Source: a virus. Taken from it: a stretch of 20,130 bases of DNA. The position numbers and the translations under genes were made by a program. The stretch covers positions 1 through 20,130 of IMG/VR virus record IMGVR_UViG_3300020411_000112. The stretch is one strand, 5' to 3'. The notes beneath the pieces are model-generated. The model saw only the letters and a list, made by a program, of their open reading frames with translations. It did no database searches and was not told where the DNA came from. Each line of letters starts with the position of its first letter. Positions within the stretch are counted from its first letter, which is position 1. This document shows, in pieces, positions 1 through 6,499 of the stretch.

Positions 1-884
1 AAACTCAGATAATAATCATCATTCATAGGACCATCGGTCTCATCAATATATAACATAGAAGTCTGGCGAGTAATATCTCTCCAATCGTGGTCATATGAAA
101 TATATTCTGCCTCTTCATCACCACCAGTTCCACGCCATTGTTCAGGAAATGACGGTCTGACATTCTTCTCATACGCCTCATTCAATGCGAGATTCTTCTC
201 TTTATTATTGGCGAAGTATTTACCAACAACGGCAGGTTGAAATGGTAACATGAACTCATCGTATTCACCTTCAATGAAATGTGCAAATGTCTTATACTTA
301 CTAATCACACTAATGTCATGCATCTTGGCGACTAACTCATCGTGTTCACCATAGTTGTGTTGAAAGAAATATGGCATAATTGTGGTTTCTTCTGTATCTG
401 TCCAATCAACAGGGAAATTAAGAGTTGCCCAATTGTTATCTCTTATCGCCTGTGCATCTTCATCGGCGATTGGATATGATGTATGTTCTGGTTCACCTCT
501 ATCTGGTAATGAACTGAATAATATAGAATGTGATACACCTCTTGGTATGACTTTACAATCAATATACATTGTTTTGTCTTTCTCACCAAATCGTGTGTTC
601 TTGAATACATGGCGAATCGCAAATGATGGATGTGGTAAGTCATCGCAACCTTCCACTGGCATTATCATATATGGTGAATTCGCATTTTCATCTTCATACC
701 ACCCACCAGCGGCGTCTATGAAATCTTGTTTATCGTAATCACTGAATATCACGAATCTGCATAACTGCATACCCTCGTGCATAATTAATCGTTGTTTATC
801 TAAATGTAGTTTTAATCTCACTACATCGGCAGGTGTTCTCTTTGGGTCACCTTTCATACATGTTGTTGCAATATTAAATGCCAT
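1..884 (-). CDS. Unrecognised phage protein, C-terminus cut by the window edge
   Basis: The frame is open from an ATG at 884 down to base 1 with no stop, giving about 294 residues, so the 3' end lies outside the window. The protein starts MAFNIATTCMKGDPKRTPAD, is rich in acidic and aromatic residues, and shows no signal peptide, membrane segment or catalytic motif that I recognise. The start is well supported: GGAG at 897..894 lies 9 bases before the ATG, and a T4-type late promoter match lies at 930..923. The gene is separated from the oxygenase gene upstream by about 70 bases, one of the longest gaps in the window, so it may be transcribed separately and late. A virion or host-interaction role would fit late expression, but that is inference only. 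Confidence 0.8.
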   Translation of the reverse strand, partial: MAFNIATTCMKGDPKRTPADVVRLKLHLDKQRLIMHEGMQLCRFVIFSDYDKQDFIDAAGGWYEDENANSPYMIMPVEGCDDLPHPSFAIRHVFKNTRFGEKDKTMYIDCKVIPRGVSHSILFSSLPDRGEPEHTSYPIADEDAQAIRDNNWATLNFPVDWTDTEETTIMPYFFQHNYGEHDELVAKMHDISVISKYKTFAHFIEGEYDEFMLPFQPAVVGKYFANNKEKNLALNEAYEKNVRPSFPEQWRGTGGDEEAEYISYDHDWRDITRQTSMLYIDETDGPMNDDYYLS

Positions 885-922
885 TCTTTACTTCTCCATT
901 ATAAAGTTCATTATTATATTAT

Positions 923-930
923 AATTTATA
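923..930 (-). promoter_or_regulatory. Candidate T4-type late promoter (-10 element)
   Basis: On the minus strand this octamer reads TATAAATT, seven of eight matches to the T4 late consensus TATAAATA. It lies in a real intergenic gap. With T4 geometry, transcription would start near 917 and give a leader of about 33 bases that holds the GGAG ribosome site of the gene starting at 884. The surroundings are very AT-rich, so a chance match is possible. Confidence 0.45.
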
Positions 931-953
931 TAGTCGTTTTCTACAAGTGGTTT

Positions 954-1577
954 TTATATACAATTTATCCATCCTGTAATTACATACTTCACATTACTCA
1001 ATGGTGGATTACCTCTATGAGTATGTGTGAAACCTGCTGGCCATACTACAAATGTATTTCTAACAGGTTTAATTCTTTTTGATTGATATAGAAATTCAGT
1101 TTCACCACCCTCATCTACATCATTCAGATATACCATAAATGCGAGTAATGTCATTCTATCTTTAATCATAGCAGAATGTTCACAATGCCAATTATGATAA
1201 CCTTCTGTCATTCGTGTCTTCTGCATCTTCATCTGACCGACATACAGTTCATTATATAGACCAGTTTCTATGAGTGGATATTCTTCTAACCATGAATCTA
1301 ATATTTCATTATTGATTATATCATTTATCTCTTGCATTGGTCCATGCACCATTGGGTCTAATGATGTATAGAATATAGAATTGTCGGCACGAAGATGTTT
1401 ATGTGAACCACTATGACCAATTCTTCTCTTTGACACTAGACCTCTATTCTCTAAATCATCAAATTCACGGATACAATCATCTACTATTCTATCTTCAAAA
1501 CAGTTTGGTATGGTCAATATATGGTCACCATGGTCATGCCACTTATATTCAAATCTTTTATCTTGTTCGTTAGTCAT
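954..1577 (-). CDS. 2OG-Fe(II) oxygenase, prolyl 4-hydroxylase-like
   Basis: Predicted 207-aa 2-oxoglutarate and Fe(II)-dependent oxygenase. The C-terminal half has the double-stranded beta-helix pattern: WHCEH (His131, Glu133), then GGETEF, then THTHRGNP (probable metal His187) and VKYVITGW with Lys197 in the place where prolyl 4-hydroxylases bind 2-oxoglutarate. The metal motif is HxE rather than the usual HxD, which some members tolerate; the substrate is unknown. I chose the ATG at 1577 because it overlaps the stop of the 35-aa gene upstream (ATGACTAA), a typical coupled arrangement. An in-frame TTG at 1604 would add nine residues but has no better ribosome site. It is the last of four oxygenase-like genes in a row. 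Confidence 0.82.
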   Translation of the reverse strand: MTNEQDKRFEYKWHDHGDHILTIPNCFEDRIVDDCIREFDDLENRGLVSKRRIGHSGSHKHLRADNSIFYTSLDPMVHGPMQEINDIINNEILDSWLEEYPLIETGLYNELYVGQMKMQKTRMTEGYHNWHCEHSAMIKDRMTLLAFMVYLNDVDEGGETEFLYQSKRIKPVRNTFVVWPAGFTHTHRGNPPLSNVKYVITGWINCI

Positions 1578-1677
1578 TTCTTCTAATACCAAAATCTCTT
1601 TCAATGTCTTCTACACTTTCGGTGCATAAGAGATACAAACCCCAAACAATCATTCCAACAAAAAATACTATTTCCAT
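1570..1677 (-). CDS. Small single-pass membrane peptide, 35 aa
   Basis: A short gene between two oxygenase genes. It encodes a 35-aa peptide with one hydrophobic segment (about residues 3-17, IVFFVGMIVWGLYLL) followed by a charged tail ending GIRRND. The ATG at 1677 lies one base after the upstream stop (TAATATG), with GGGAG 11 bases before it inside the upstream gene. Its stop overlaps the next ATG. Both junctions look like translational coupling, which argues that the peptide is made. The likely place is the inner membrane with the N-terminus in or near the bilayer. I recognise no family. It could merely be a linker frame that keeps ribosomes moving between the oxygenase genes. Confidence 0.62.
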   Translation of the reverse strand: MEIVFFVGMIVWGLYLLCTESVEDIERDFGIRRND

Positions 1678-1678
1678 A

Positions 1679-2374
1679 TTACTCATTTCTCCCAAACCAT
1701 ATTAACAGAACATATCGTTCACCTTGATATATGGGTTCTACACCATGCCATGTTCGTGTTGAGTTATTGAAAAATGTCATTGTGCCTGTTCTCTTTGGCA
1801 CTTGACACCCTTGAACATTCAATTGACCACCATGAAAGTCATCATTCAATTGCATAATACATGTTCCGAAATCAGTTGATTCTGCCTCATCTCTATGAAA
1901 AGGGAAAAAGGAATCTTGTTTGTAATGAACAATCTGCATATATGTGATTCTTTCAAAATCTGGATGATTTTGTGGTATTTGACTTCCCACTATGTTTAGT
2001 ATTTTCTTATACTCTGGTGAATTGTGGGCGATAGTCATATGGTCTTTATTATAACCTGCCTTATACTTATATGATAGATTGAACTTCTGCACCGTTTCAG
2101 ATGGTGTTATGTCGTGTTCATTCTCTATAGTGACATCATCAAATGGTGCGTTCTGATGTATTTCAATGATGTCTTGACAACCCTCATCGGTTATTATTCT
2201 AGGTAATATTATGATAATGTCGTTTTCTAATTCAACAGTTTCATCATCTGCCCTAGGCCAATTTGGTTCTGATAAATGGTCATCATTAGGGTCTAGATTA
2301 GGTTCTTCGTGTTTGTCTATTACTACATCATCAAATGCGATTGGATTACCTATCTTGAATTTTGTTTCTAACAT
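1679..2374 (-). CDS. 2OG-Fe(II) oxygenase, canonical HxD...H...R
   Basis: Predicted 231-aa 2-oxoglutarate/Fe(II)-dependent dioxygenase. The catalytic set is complete: FHRDE (His160, Asp162), then WHGVEP (His210) and GERYVLLIW, where Arg220 should bind the 2-oxoglutarate carboxylate. The N-terminal 60 residues are acidic and low in recognisable structure. The start was set at the ATG at 2374, residue 17 of the longest frame, because AAGGA sits 8 bases before it and the upstream stop (TAA at 2379..2377) is immediately ahead. Of the six oxygenase-like proteins here this has one of the clearest active sites. The substrate cannot be told from sequence; protein, nucleic acid or small-molecule hydroxylation are all open. 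Confidence 0.87.
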   Translation of the reverse strand: MLETKFKIGNPIAFDDVVIDKHEEPNLDPNDDHLSEPNWPRADDETVELENDIIIILPRIITDEGCQDIIEIHQNAPFDDVTIENEHDITPSETVQKFNLSYKYKAGYNKDHMTIAHNSPEYKKILNIVGSQIPQNHPDFERITYMQIVHYKQDSFFPFHRDEAESTDFGTCIMQLNDDFHGGQLNVQGCQVPKRTGTMTFFNNSTRTWHGVEPIYQGERYVLLIWFGRNE

Positions 2375-2376
2375 AA

Positions 2377-3063
2377 TTAATTTCCTTCTGGATGGAAGAA
2401 TGTCACCTGTGTGAATCTCCAATTGTCTTTGTATTTATTGTAATCATCAATATATGCTCCATGCATACGATTACCTGGAAATATCACACAACGATTAAAT
2501 TTGTGTGGTATTATTCTTTCTATAGTAAATCTGTCTTCAACAGGATAGAGTAAACTCATATTCTCATCGTTAGTAATCCATTCACCATCATATACGGCAG
2601 TTCCACCACTTTCTTCTATATCGAGATATACTAACATGTTAAGTGTTGAACATTCGTCTGGCGTATCTAGTGAACTATCTATATGTGGATAGTGTTGCAT
2701 CTTCTTATCAAACTCTGTAATAGTTTGAAAACAGTTGAACTCATATAGGCGTGACCAATCATATTCACCTTTCCACCAATATCGTCTGCATACATCTAAC
2801 AGTCTTTGATGTTCATTCTCATATAATCTTGTTGGATGACCAACCTTATCAACTATTCTACAATCATAGTAATCAACACCATTGCGTGTATCAGATTCAG
2901 GATTATATTTCCACATTGGATATTGTCTGTTAGTGATATGTTCATATAACATATCTGCATTTTCATAGAAGTCATCTATAGTCAATGCAAATCCATCAAA
3001 CTCTGCATTGTCAAATGATGACCTCATTTTATATAATTCATCTAATACAACTACTCTATTCAT
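2377..3063 (-). CDS. 2OG-Fe(II) oxygenase-like protein, possibly DUF6445-type
   Basis: A 228-aa protein with a probable double-stranded beta-helix core. Metal and cosubstrate residues can be placed: HYPHIDSS (His127, Asp129), a core strand STLNMLVYLD followed by GGTAVYDG, then GNRMHGAY (His201) and WRFTQVTFF with Arg216. The pattern recalls the DUF6445 group of phage and bacterial oxygenase-like proteins, though I could not test this. The ATG at 3063 overlaps the upstream stop by 8 bases, and GGAG lies 9 bases before it within the upstream gene, so translation is probably coupled. The substrate is unknown. Confidence 0.78.
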   Translation of the reverse strand: MNRVVVLDELYKMRSSFDNAEFDGFALTIDDFYENADMLYEHITNRQYPMWKYNPESDTRNGVDYYDCRIVDKVGHPTRLYENEHQRLLDVCRRYWWKGEYDWSRLYEFNCFQTITEFDKKMQHYPHIDSSLDTPDECSTLNMLVYLDIEESGGTAVYDGEWITNDENMSLLYPVEDRFTIERIIPHKFNRCVIFPGNRMHGAYIDDYNKYKDNWRFTQVTFFHPEGN

Positions 3064-3799
3064 GTTCTAATACTCCATAATCAAATGGCGAACCGTGATG
3101 ATATGAACCTAAATCTTCTGAATGTTGTAAATTGAATGAAATTGATATTCTTTCGTAGTTTTCTCGTAAGTCACCCTTTGGTACAGTATGTAATAGGTAC
3201 GATGGCCACAATAAGAAGTCACCATTTTTAGGGAAGAATTCCAAATCTGTCATTCCACCTGGCGTGCCTTGACCTTCCATTTGTTCATTGTATTTCATTC
3301 TATCATCACTGGCGCCATGTCCAAATATAGAACTCATATTTGGGTTAAAAAACTTAATTGGTTCGGCGACAGAGGTAGACACATAGTATGTGCCTGATAA
3401 TCTAGATTTAACATGATTGTGTGTTTCATGTTGATGTTTCTCATTATAGACATTAACCCATGCAAACAGGTGTATGTTATGTCTGTTCAATCCTTTGGTT
3501 GGGAATAACCACATATCTCTAAGAAATGCGACATATGAATCCTTCAATTGATTAGCGAATGACTCAAACCAAGGTTGATTGTGTGTTTCTTCTCTTAAAT
3601 CATCAAAGAAATATGTTGTGTATTCCATTGTTGCATTACCTTTATCACATTTCGCAACAACATCTCTACAGTGTTGTGCAATTTCGTTGTGTGGTAGGTT
3701 TAGTTTACCTTGGAATATAGGTGTTGGGAACATCTGATGATATTCCCCTTTGCATGGTGCATATGTATTCTTTTGATTATTAACCTGAATCGGTTTCAT
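3056..3799 (-). CDS. Putative 2OG-Fe(II) oxygenase, 2OG-FeII_Oxy_5-like
   Basis: A 247-aa protein that matches the layout of the PF13759/TIGR02466 family of putative 2-oxoglutarate/Fe(II) oxygenases. Diagnostic stretches are HETHNHVKSRLSGTYYVS (His127, His129), FFPKNGDFLLWPS, LLHTVP (His204) and YERISISFNL (Arg217). The first metal motif is HxH instead of HxD, as I recall for this family. The N-terminal MFPTPIFQGKL motif is also typical, where the family often begins with a phrase about a pair of prolines before a beta strand. It overlaps the lipoprotein gene upstream by 20 bases. The ribosome site before the ATG is weak (GACGAAGA). The substrate is unknown. The HNH letters do not indicate a nuclease. 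Confidence 0.82.
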   Translation of the reverse strand: MKPIQVNNQKNTYAPCKGEYHQMFPTPIFQGKLNLPHNEIAQHCRDVVAKCDKGNATMEYTTYFFDDLREETHNQPWFESFANQLKDSYVAFLRDMWLFPTKGLNRHNIHLFAWVNVYNEKHQHETHNHVKSRLSGTYYVSTSVAEPIKFFNPNMSSIFGHGASDDRMKYNEQMEGQGTPGGMTDLEFFPKNGDFLLWPSYLLHTVPKGDLRENYERISISFNLQHSEDLGSYHHGSPFDYGVLEHE

Positions 3800-4325
3800 T
3801 CTTCGTCACTTTCGCACCCACGCCTTCTTCTCCATTAGGCATGGTTACATTTCTATAATATACTATTACTTCGCCCATTTGTTTGATGTATCGTTTGAGT
3901 TCTTGCATATCTTCTGCCATGACTTTATAGTCACCGATAGTAGTTGCAACAAATACGACTTCACCATTATTCATATCTTTCATGTCATCTAGAAATCTAT
4001 CTAGATATGTGTATCCTTCTGGCCATTCAGGATTCTCTCTGTCTTCTAAATTACATGTCTTTGGTCTTTTAAGTTGTTCTACACCATTCTCATCAAACTT
4101 CTTTGGTTCAAATGAGATAGATTTCTTACATGGATTGGCGATTCTCGCCTCTGATACTACATACCATTTTGGTGCAGTGAGTTCCACTGGTCGTGGTAAG
4201 TTAGGTTGCATTATATCAATTTGAATAGGTTTAGAAACAACCTCTATTTTCTTCTCACCTAATAATGAACAACCACTAATCGTTGTTATCAGGATTGCTG
4301 AGATTAAAAAGTTTCTCAGTGTCAT
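3780..4325 (-). CDS. Outer-membrane lipoprotein, probable o-spanin (Rz1-like)
   Basis: A 181-aa predicted lipoprotein. The N-terminus MTLRNFLISAILITTISGC is a signal peptide ending in a lipobox (ISG-Cys19), so the mature protein should be lipidated and sorted to the outer membrane. The C-terminal part, with an MQELKRYIKQMGEVIVYYRN stretch, resembles lipoproteins I recall next to coiled-coil membrane proteins in T4-like phages. The start is the ATG at 4325: GGAGG lies 9 bases before it, whereas the TTG at 4331 is too close to that site. The gene begins inside the preceding coiled-coil membrane protein gene (50-base overlap), the classic Rz/Rz1 arrangement. It is longer than typical Rz1, so the spanin role is probable, not proven. 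Confidence 0.72.
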   Translation of the reverse strand: MTLRNFLISAILITTISGCSLLGEKKIEVVSKPIQIDIMQPNLPRPVELTAPKWYVVSEARIANPCKKSISFEPKKFDENGVEQLKRPKTCNLEDRENPEWPEGYTYLDRFLDDMKDMNNGEVVFVATTIGDYKVMAEDMQELKRYIKQMGEVIVYYRNVTMPNGEEGVGAKVTKNETDSG

Positions 4326-4659
4326 CTTCAATTCCCTCCATTACTTCTTCGCTACCATTATTGAACCTGTTTTCAACTAAACCAGGTTTCTTGGTTGCAA
4401 GTAAATCTACATTGTGCCTTGAAAATATCGCAAGGTATTCTGCCTTCTCTTTTTCGATTAATGCCATCTCACGACTCATGTTCATCAAGGATTCACCTTG
4501 TTTCTCATATTGTTCTTTCATGATGGCCATAGTTTGTTTCTGTTCCTCTACGGCAGCTTCGAGTTTGATGTTGTTTTCGGTTAATGTCTGATTCTGATTA
4601 TACAGAAAGAAACATAGTAAACCGGCAGCAACTAATAAACCCATTGTTAATTGATTCAT
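4276..4659 (-). CDS. Inner-membrane coiled-coil protein, probable i-spanin (Rz-like)
   Basis: A 127-aa protein with one N-terminal membrane helix (about residues 4-20, LTMGLLVAAGLLCFFLY) and a long charged helical region after it (about 24-85, likely coiled coil), followed by KKPGLVENRFN and an acidic tail. This N-in, C-out layout is that of inner-membrane spanins, which span the periplasm and pair with an outer-membrane lipoprotein to fuse the two membranes at the end of lysis. The KPGL(I/V)E-R-N stretch recalls similar proteins in other T4-like phages. GGAG stands 5 bases before the ATG at 4659. The downstream lipoprotein gene starts within this gene in another frame. No holin or endolysin is recognisable in the window. 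Confidence 0.75.
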   Translation of the reverse strand: MNQLTMGLLVAAGLLCFFLYNQNQTLTENNIKLEAAVEEQKQTMAIMKEQYEKQGESLMNMSREMALIEKEKAEYLAIFSRHNVDLLATKKPGLVENRFNNGSEEVMEGIEDDTEKLFNLSNPDNND

Positions 4660-4668
4660 AGTTTCTCC

Positions 4669-4749
4669 CTAGAAGATGGTCACTATAAGTGCAACGAATA
4701 TGCAAATCATTATTAAAATTTCTTCTTCGTTAAATCTCTTCGGTGCCAT
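4669..4749 (-). CDS. Membrane micropeptide, 26 aa, just upstream of the spanin pair
   Basis: A 26-aa frame reading MAPKRFNEEEILIMICIFV and ending ALIVTIF. Residues 11-26 form one hydrophobic segment that reaches the very C-terminus, behind a charged N-terminus. GAGG lies 6 bases before the ATG at 4749, and the start overlaps the end of the preceding gene by 20 bases. The next gene starts 9 bases after the stop. Tiny membrane peptides are frequent in T4-like phages. The position beside the probable spanins makes a lysis-related role possible, but no known holin or pinholin motif is seen. Confidence 0.58.
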   Translation of the reverse strand: MAPKRFNEEEILIMICIFVALIVTIF

Positions 4750-4987
4750 CGTAATCCTCTATAATAAAGTTCAGACCACCTGAACTTCTATACTCTACGA
4801 CTTTATTATCTTCATTTCTGAACTTTAGATGTTTCTCTTTCTGAGTAATAAGTTTCTTGGCGATGAATACTCTATCGTCTGCATCACCATAAACACTATT
4901 GAAAGATACAGTTATTTTATATCTCGTGGTAAAAAAAGATTTTACCCACCTGTAGATATACTTAACCCATCGTTTTATTTTGTCCAT
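4730..4987 (-). CDS. Conserved T4-like phage protein of unknown function, 85 aa
   Basis: An 85-aa protein. The first 20 residues are basic and aromatic (MDKIKRWVKYIYRWVKSFF), possibly an amphipathic helix lying on the membrane. The rest, RYKITVSFNSVYGDADDRVF then HLKFRNEDNKVVEYRSSGG, looks like a small beta-rich domain. It recalls short hypothetical proteins of T4-like cyanophages, from memory only. There is no clear Shine-Dalgarno before the ATG at 4987; the leader reads CTAAATATAGAT. Its end overlaps the 26-aa membrane peptide gene. Confidence 0.72.
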   Translation of the reverse strand: MDKIKRWVKYIYRWVKSFFTTRYKITVSFNSVYGDADDRVFIAKKLITQKEKHLKFRNEDNKVVEYRSSGGLNFIIEDYDGTEEI

Positions 4988-4995
4988 ATCTATAT

Positions 4996-5505
4996 TTAGT
5001 CGTTATTTCTAAGAGATTTAAGGGCATTAATGGTATTCTTCGCACTAGTGTGTAAGATACCAATACCACCTGCCTCTTCCCATGCCTTGATGTTTTTAGG
5101 TCTATCATCAATTAACACGGAACCAGGATAGGCGTATCCTGCCTTTTGTGTCCCTGTAAATGTGCAATTCACTACTACACTAGGGTCTACATATCTCTTA
5201 ATCCATTCGTTCTTGTCAAAAACTACTAGTTCTCTGTTGACATGACCGGCGGCAGTTAATATCTCCCACGGTGTTTCACAATGTCTAACATATGCAAGTA
5301 AATCATACATATCTACCATCGGTGGTAGATTTCTGAATAATCTCTTATTTGTCAATTCTTCTTTTGCATTATCGTAAGTAGTTCTTCCTGCCTCATCACT
5401 TGTTAATGGTTCACCCAAATATTCAGGCGCCTCAATACCACGCAAAAAGTCTGCAAGAACTCCGTCCATATCGATAAAAATTCTTTTTACTTTTCCTTTC
5501 ATCAT
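4996..5505 (-). CDS. HAD-superfamily phosphatase, probable 5'(3')-deoxyribonucleotidase
   Basis: About 169 aa with the HAD phosphatase motifs in order: FIDMDGVLADF (nucleophile Asp12 and Asp14), LTAAGH (motif II Thr84), a Lys near 121, and VLIDDRPKNIKAWEEAGG (Asp133/Asp134, motif IV). Length and motif style fit the NT5C-like 5'(3')-deoxyribonucleotidases (PF06941), which remove phosphate from deoxynucleoside monophosphates. That would suit a phage that also encodes ribonucleotide reductase, perhaps to trim or recycle nucleotide pools. The start is uncertain. ATGs at 5505 and 5502 precede the core directly but lack a ribosome site, while an in-frame TTG at 5541 overlaps the upstream gene and has GAG about 8 bases before it. 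The catalytic core is unaffected. Confidence 0.82.
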   Translation of the reverse strand: MMKGKVKRIFIDMDGVLADFLRGIEAPEYLGEPLTSDEAGRTTYDNAKEELTNKRLFRNLPPMVDMYDLLAYVRHCETPWEILTAAGHVNRELVVFDKNEWIKRYVDPSVVVNCTFTGTQKAGYAYPGSVLIDDRPKNIKAWEEAGGIGILHTSAKNTINALKSLRNND

Positions 5506-5524
5506 GGTTGGATTATCGCATTTT

Positions 5525-5836
5525 TTAGGGGTTATTGTCAAGTGTTTTCTCTAGTAAATATGCCTCAGTTTCATCCATAATTTCACCCCTTAAAAACTGT
5601 TTGGCATGCACCATTTCGTGTGCGAGAGTGATATATCTCTCTTTGTTAAGTCTTACATATATGTTGAGATATGTGCGTTTTCCAAGGATTCGTGGGTGTT
5701 CTATGATACCCATTTGTGAGAATGATGGCGGTAATCGTTTAATATCTATTATTGCATTATAACCATCAATTCCAAGTTTCTTGGAATAATCTACTGCCTT
5801 GTTCAAAAGGTCTTTATTGTTGCAATAAATCTCCAT
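5525..5836 (-). CDS. Small HExxH protein, putative zinc metallopeptidase
   Basis: A 103-aa protein whose C-terminal half has ITLAHEMVHAKQF, an HExxH zinc motif (His73, Glu74, His77), followed by DETEAYLLE in which Glu89 or Glu91 could be the third ligand. This order is typical of gluzincin-like minimal metallopeptidases. The N-terminal half contains short strands (NAIIDIKRL, TYLNIYVRL) expected for the sheet next to the active-site helix. The protein is short for a full protease and could be a Zn-binding regulator instead. No signal peptide, so it should act in the cytoplasm. There is no visible Shine-Dalgarno before the ATG at 5836 (leader AGTATATT). Confidence 0.7.
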   Translation of the reverse strand: MEIYCNNKDLLNKAVDYSKKLGIDGYNAIIDIKRLPPSFSQMGIIEHPRILGKRTYLNIYVRLNKERYITLAHEMVHAKQFLRGEIMDETEAYLLEKTLDNNP

Positions 5837-5853
5837 AATATACTATCATGATG

Positions 5854-6015
5854 TTAATCTTCTAGGTCTTCATACCAAAAGTCATCAATCGTTTCGCCAG
5901 TGAAGATACATTTCTTTGGTTTGTAGTCTTCAATGTCTAAACCATCTTCTACTATCACTTCAACTTCTGTATCAAGTTCTTCACAATAATAGACTAGTCT
6001 AATTCCGTCTGCCAC
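5854..6015 (-). CDS. Small acidic unknown protein, 53 aa, GTG start
   Basis: The start is placed at GTG 6015 because AGGAG lies 7 bases before it and the upstream stop (TAA at 6020..6018) is just ahead. A longer reading from TTG 6063 would run 46 bases into the upstream gene without a ribosome site. The resulting 53-aa protein begins (V/M)ADGIRLVYYCEELDTEVE and ends WYEDLED. It is strongly acidic, with two cysteines set in strands (YYCEE, KKCIFTG), and looks like a small beta-rich domain. I recognise no family. Confidence 0.66.
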   Translation of the reverse strand: MADGIRLVYYCEELDTEVEVIVEDGLDIEDYKPKKCIFTGETIDDFWYEDLED

Positions 6016-6017
6016 TT

Positions 6018-6266
6018 TTATTCTCCTGTGTCGAGTTTCTTTTCGCCGATAATCTCTTCCCAAAAATTATCGAATGATTTTACTTTACCGTTGATTTTGC
6101 CATATGGTAATTCCCTTTCTGGTTTAAAATCATCTTGGTATTGTATGTATATTCTCTTTTCTTCTATCTCATCACTATCATGGTCAATAGTGTTCATGAT
6201 ATGTTTGTATCTGTCACACAAGGCGTCATGAAATTTCTCTGCTGGTAAATATAGATGAACCTTCAT
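6018..6266 (-). CDS. Unknown small protein, 82 aa
   Basis: An 82-aa protein starting MKVHLYLPAEKF, with mixed charge and conserved-looking aromatic residues (IYIQYQDDF, FDNFWEEII). The ATG at 6266 overlaps the glutaredoxin stop as ATGA, and GGA lies 7 bases before it. A TTG four codons earlier would be a poorer start. No motif or family is recognised. The overlap suggests co-translation with the glutaredoxin gene. Confidence 0.66.
   Translation of the reverse strand: MKVHLYLPAEKFHDALCDRYKHIMNTIDHDSDEIEEKRIYIQYQDDFKPERELPYGKINGKVKSFDNFWEEIIGEKKLDTGE
6023..6027 (-). promoter_or_regulatory. Shine-Dalgarno that decides a GTG start
   Basis: AGGAG on the minus strand, 7 bases before GTG 6015. It overlaps the last codons of the preceding gene and is the main reason for shortening the downstream gene to 53 aa. 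Confidence 0.65.
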
Positions 6267-6499
6267 TTCTCGTTCCAATCAGTCATATGCCATGCGTGTA
6301 ATTGGTCAAACCCACCAATGGATTCACCATCAACTTTAATCTGTGGAAATGTTCTTGCAGTTGGAAACAGTTCTAACAGTTCTTCTCTAGTAAAATCTTC
6401 ATCTAACTGTTTGTAGGTGTATTCATAACCATTCTGTTCACATAATGCCTTTGCCCTATCACAATAAGGACACATTGGTTTTCCATATATCTCAATCAT
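6263..6499 (-). CDS. nrdC: Glutaredoxin (NrdC-like)
   Basis: A 78-aa thioredoxin-fold protein with the glutaredoxin active site PMCPYCDRAK (Cys9 and Cys12, the T4 and E. coli CPYC type), the cis-proline stretch TFPQIKVDG, and GGFDQL for glutathione binding. Length fits a single-domain glutaredoxin. It reduces disulfides at the expense of glutathione, and in T4-type phages it supplies electrons to ribonucleotide reductase. The phage NrdA carries a C-terminal CxxC pair that would be its substrate. The ATG at 6499 overlaps the stop of the 51-aa basic gene (ATGA), with AGGA 8 bases upstream. The symbol follows T4 usage. Confidence 0.92.
   Translation of the reverse strand: MIEIYGKPMCPYCDRAKALCEQNGYEYTYKQLDEDFTREELLELFPTARTFPQIKVDGESIGGFDQLHAWHMTDWNEK

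Noticed and set aside
382-738. Plus-strand open frame of 118 aa starting MVSSVSVQ
   Set aside because: It lies entirely opposite the minus-strand gene ending off the left edge, which has a promoter match, a good ribosome site and a protein-like sequence; the plus frame is Ser-rich, low in charge and looks like a shadow.
2432-2439. AATAAATA on the minus strand as a further late promoter
   Set aside because: Inside a coding region of very AT-rich DNA; one-mismatch octamers of this kind recur within genes (for example near 11400 and 16430), so position alone gives no support.
3410-3427. HNH letters in the protein at 3056..3799, suggesting an HNH endonuclease
   Set aside because: The surrounding strands (LSGTYYVS, DFLLWPS, RISISFNL) fit the 2OG-FeII_Oxy_5 layout, and the HNH nuclease zinc and beta-beta-alpha context is missing.
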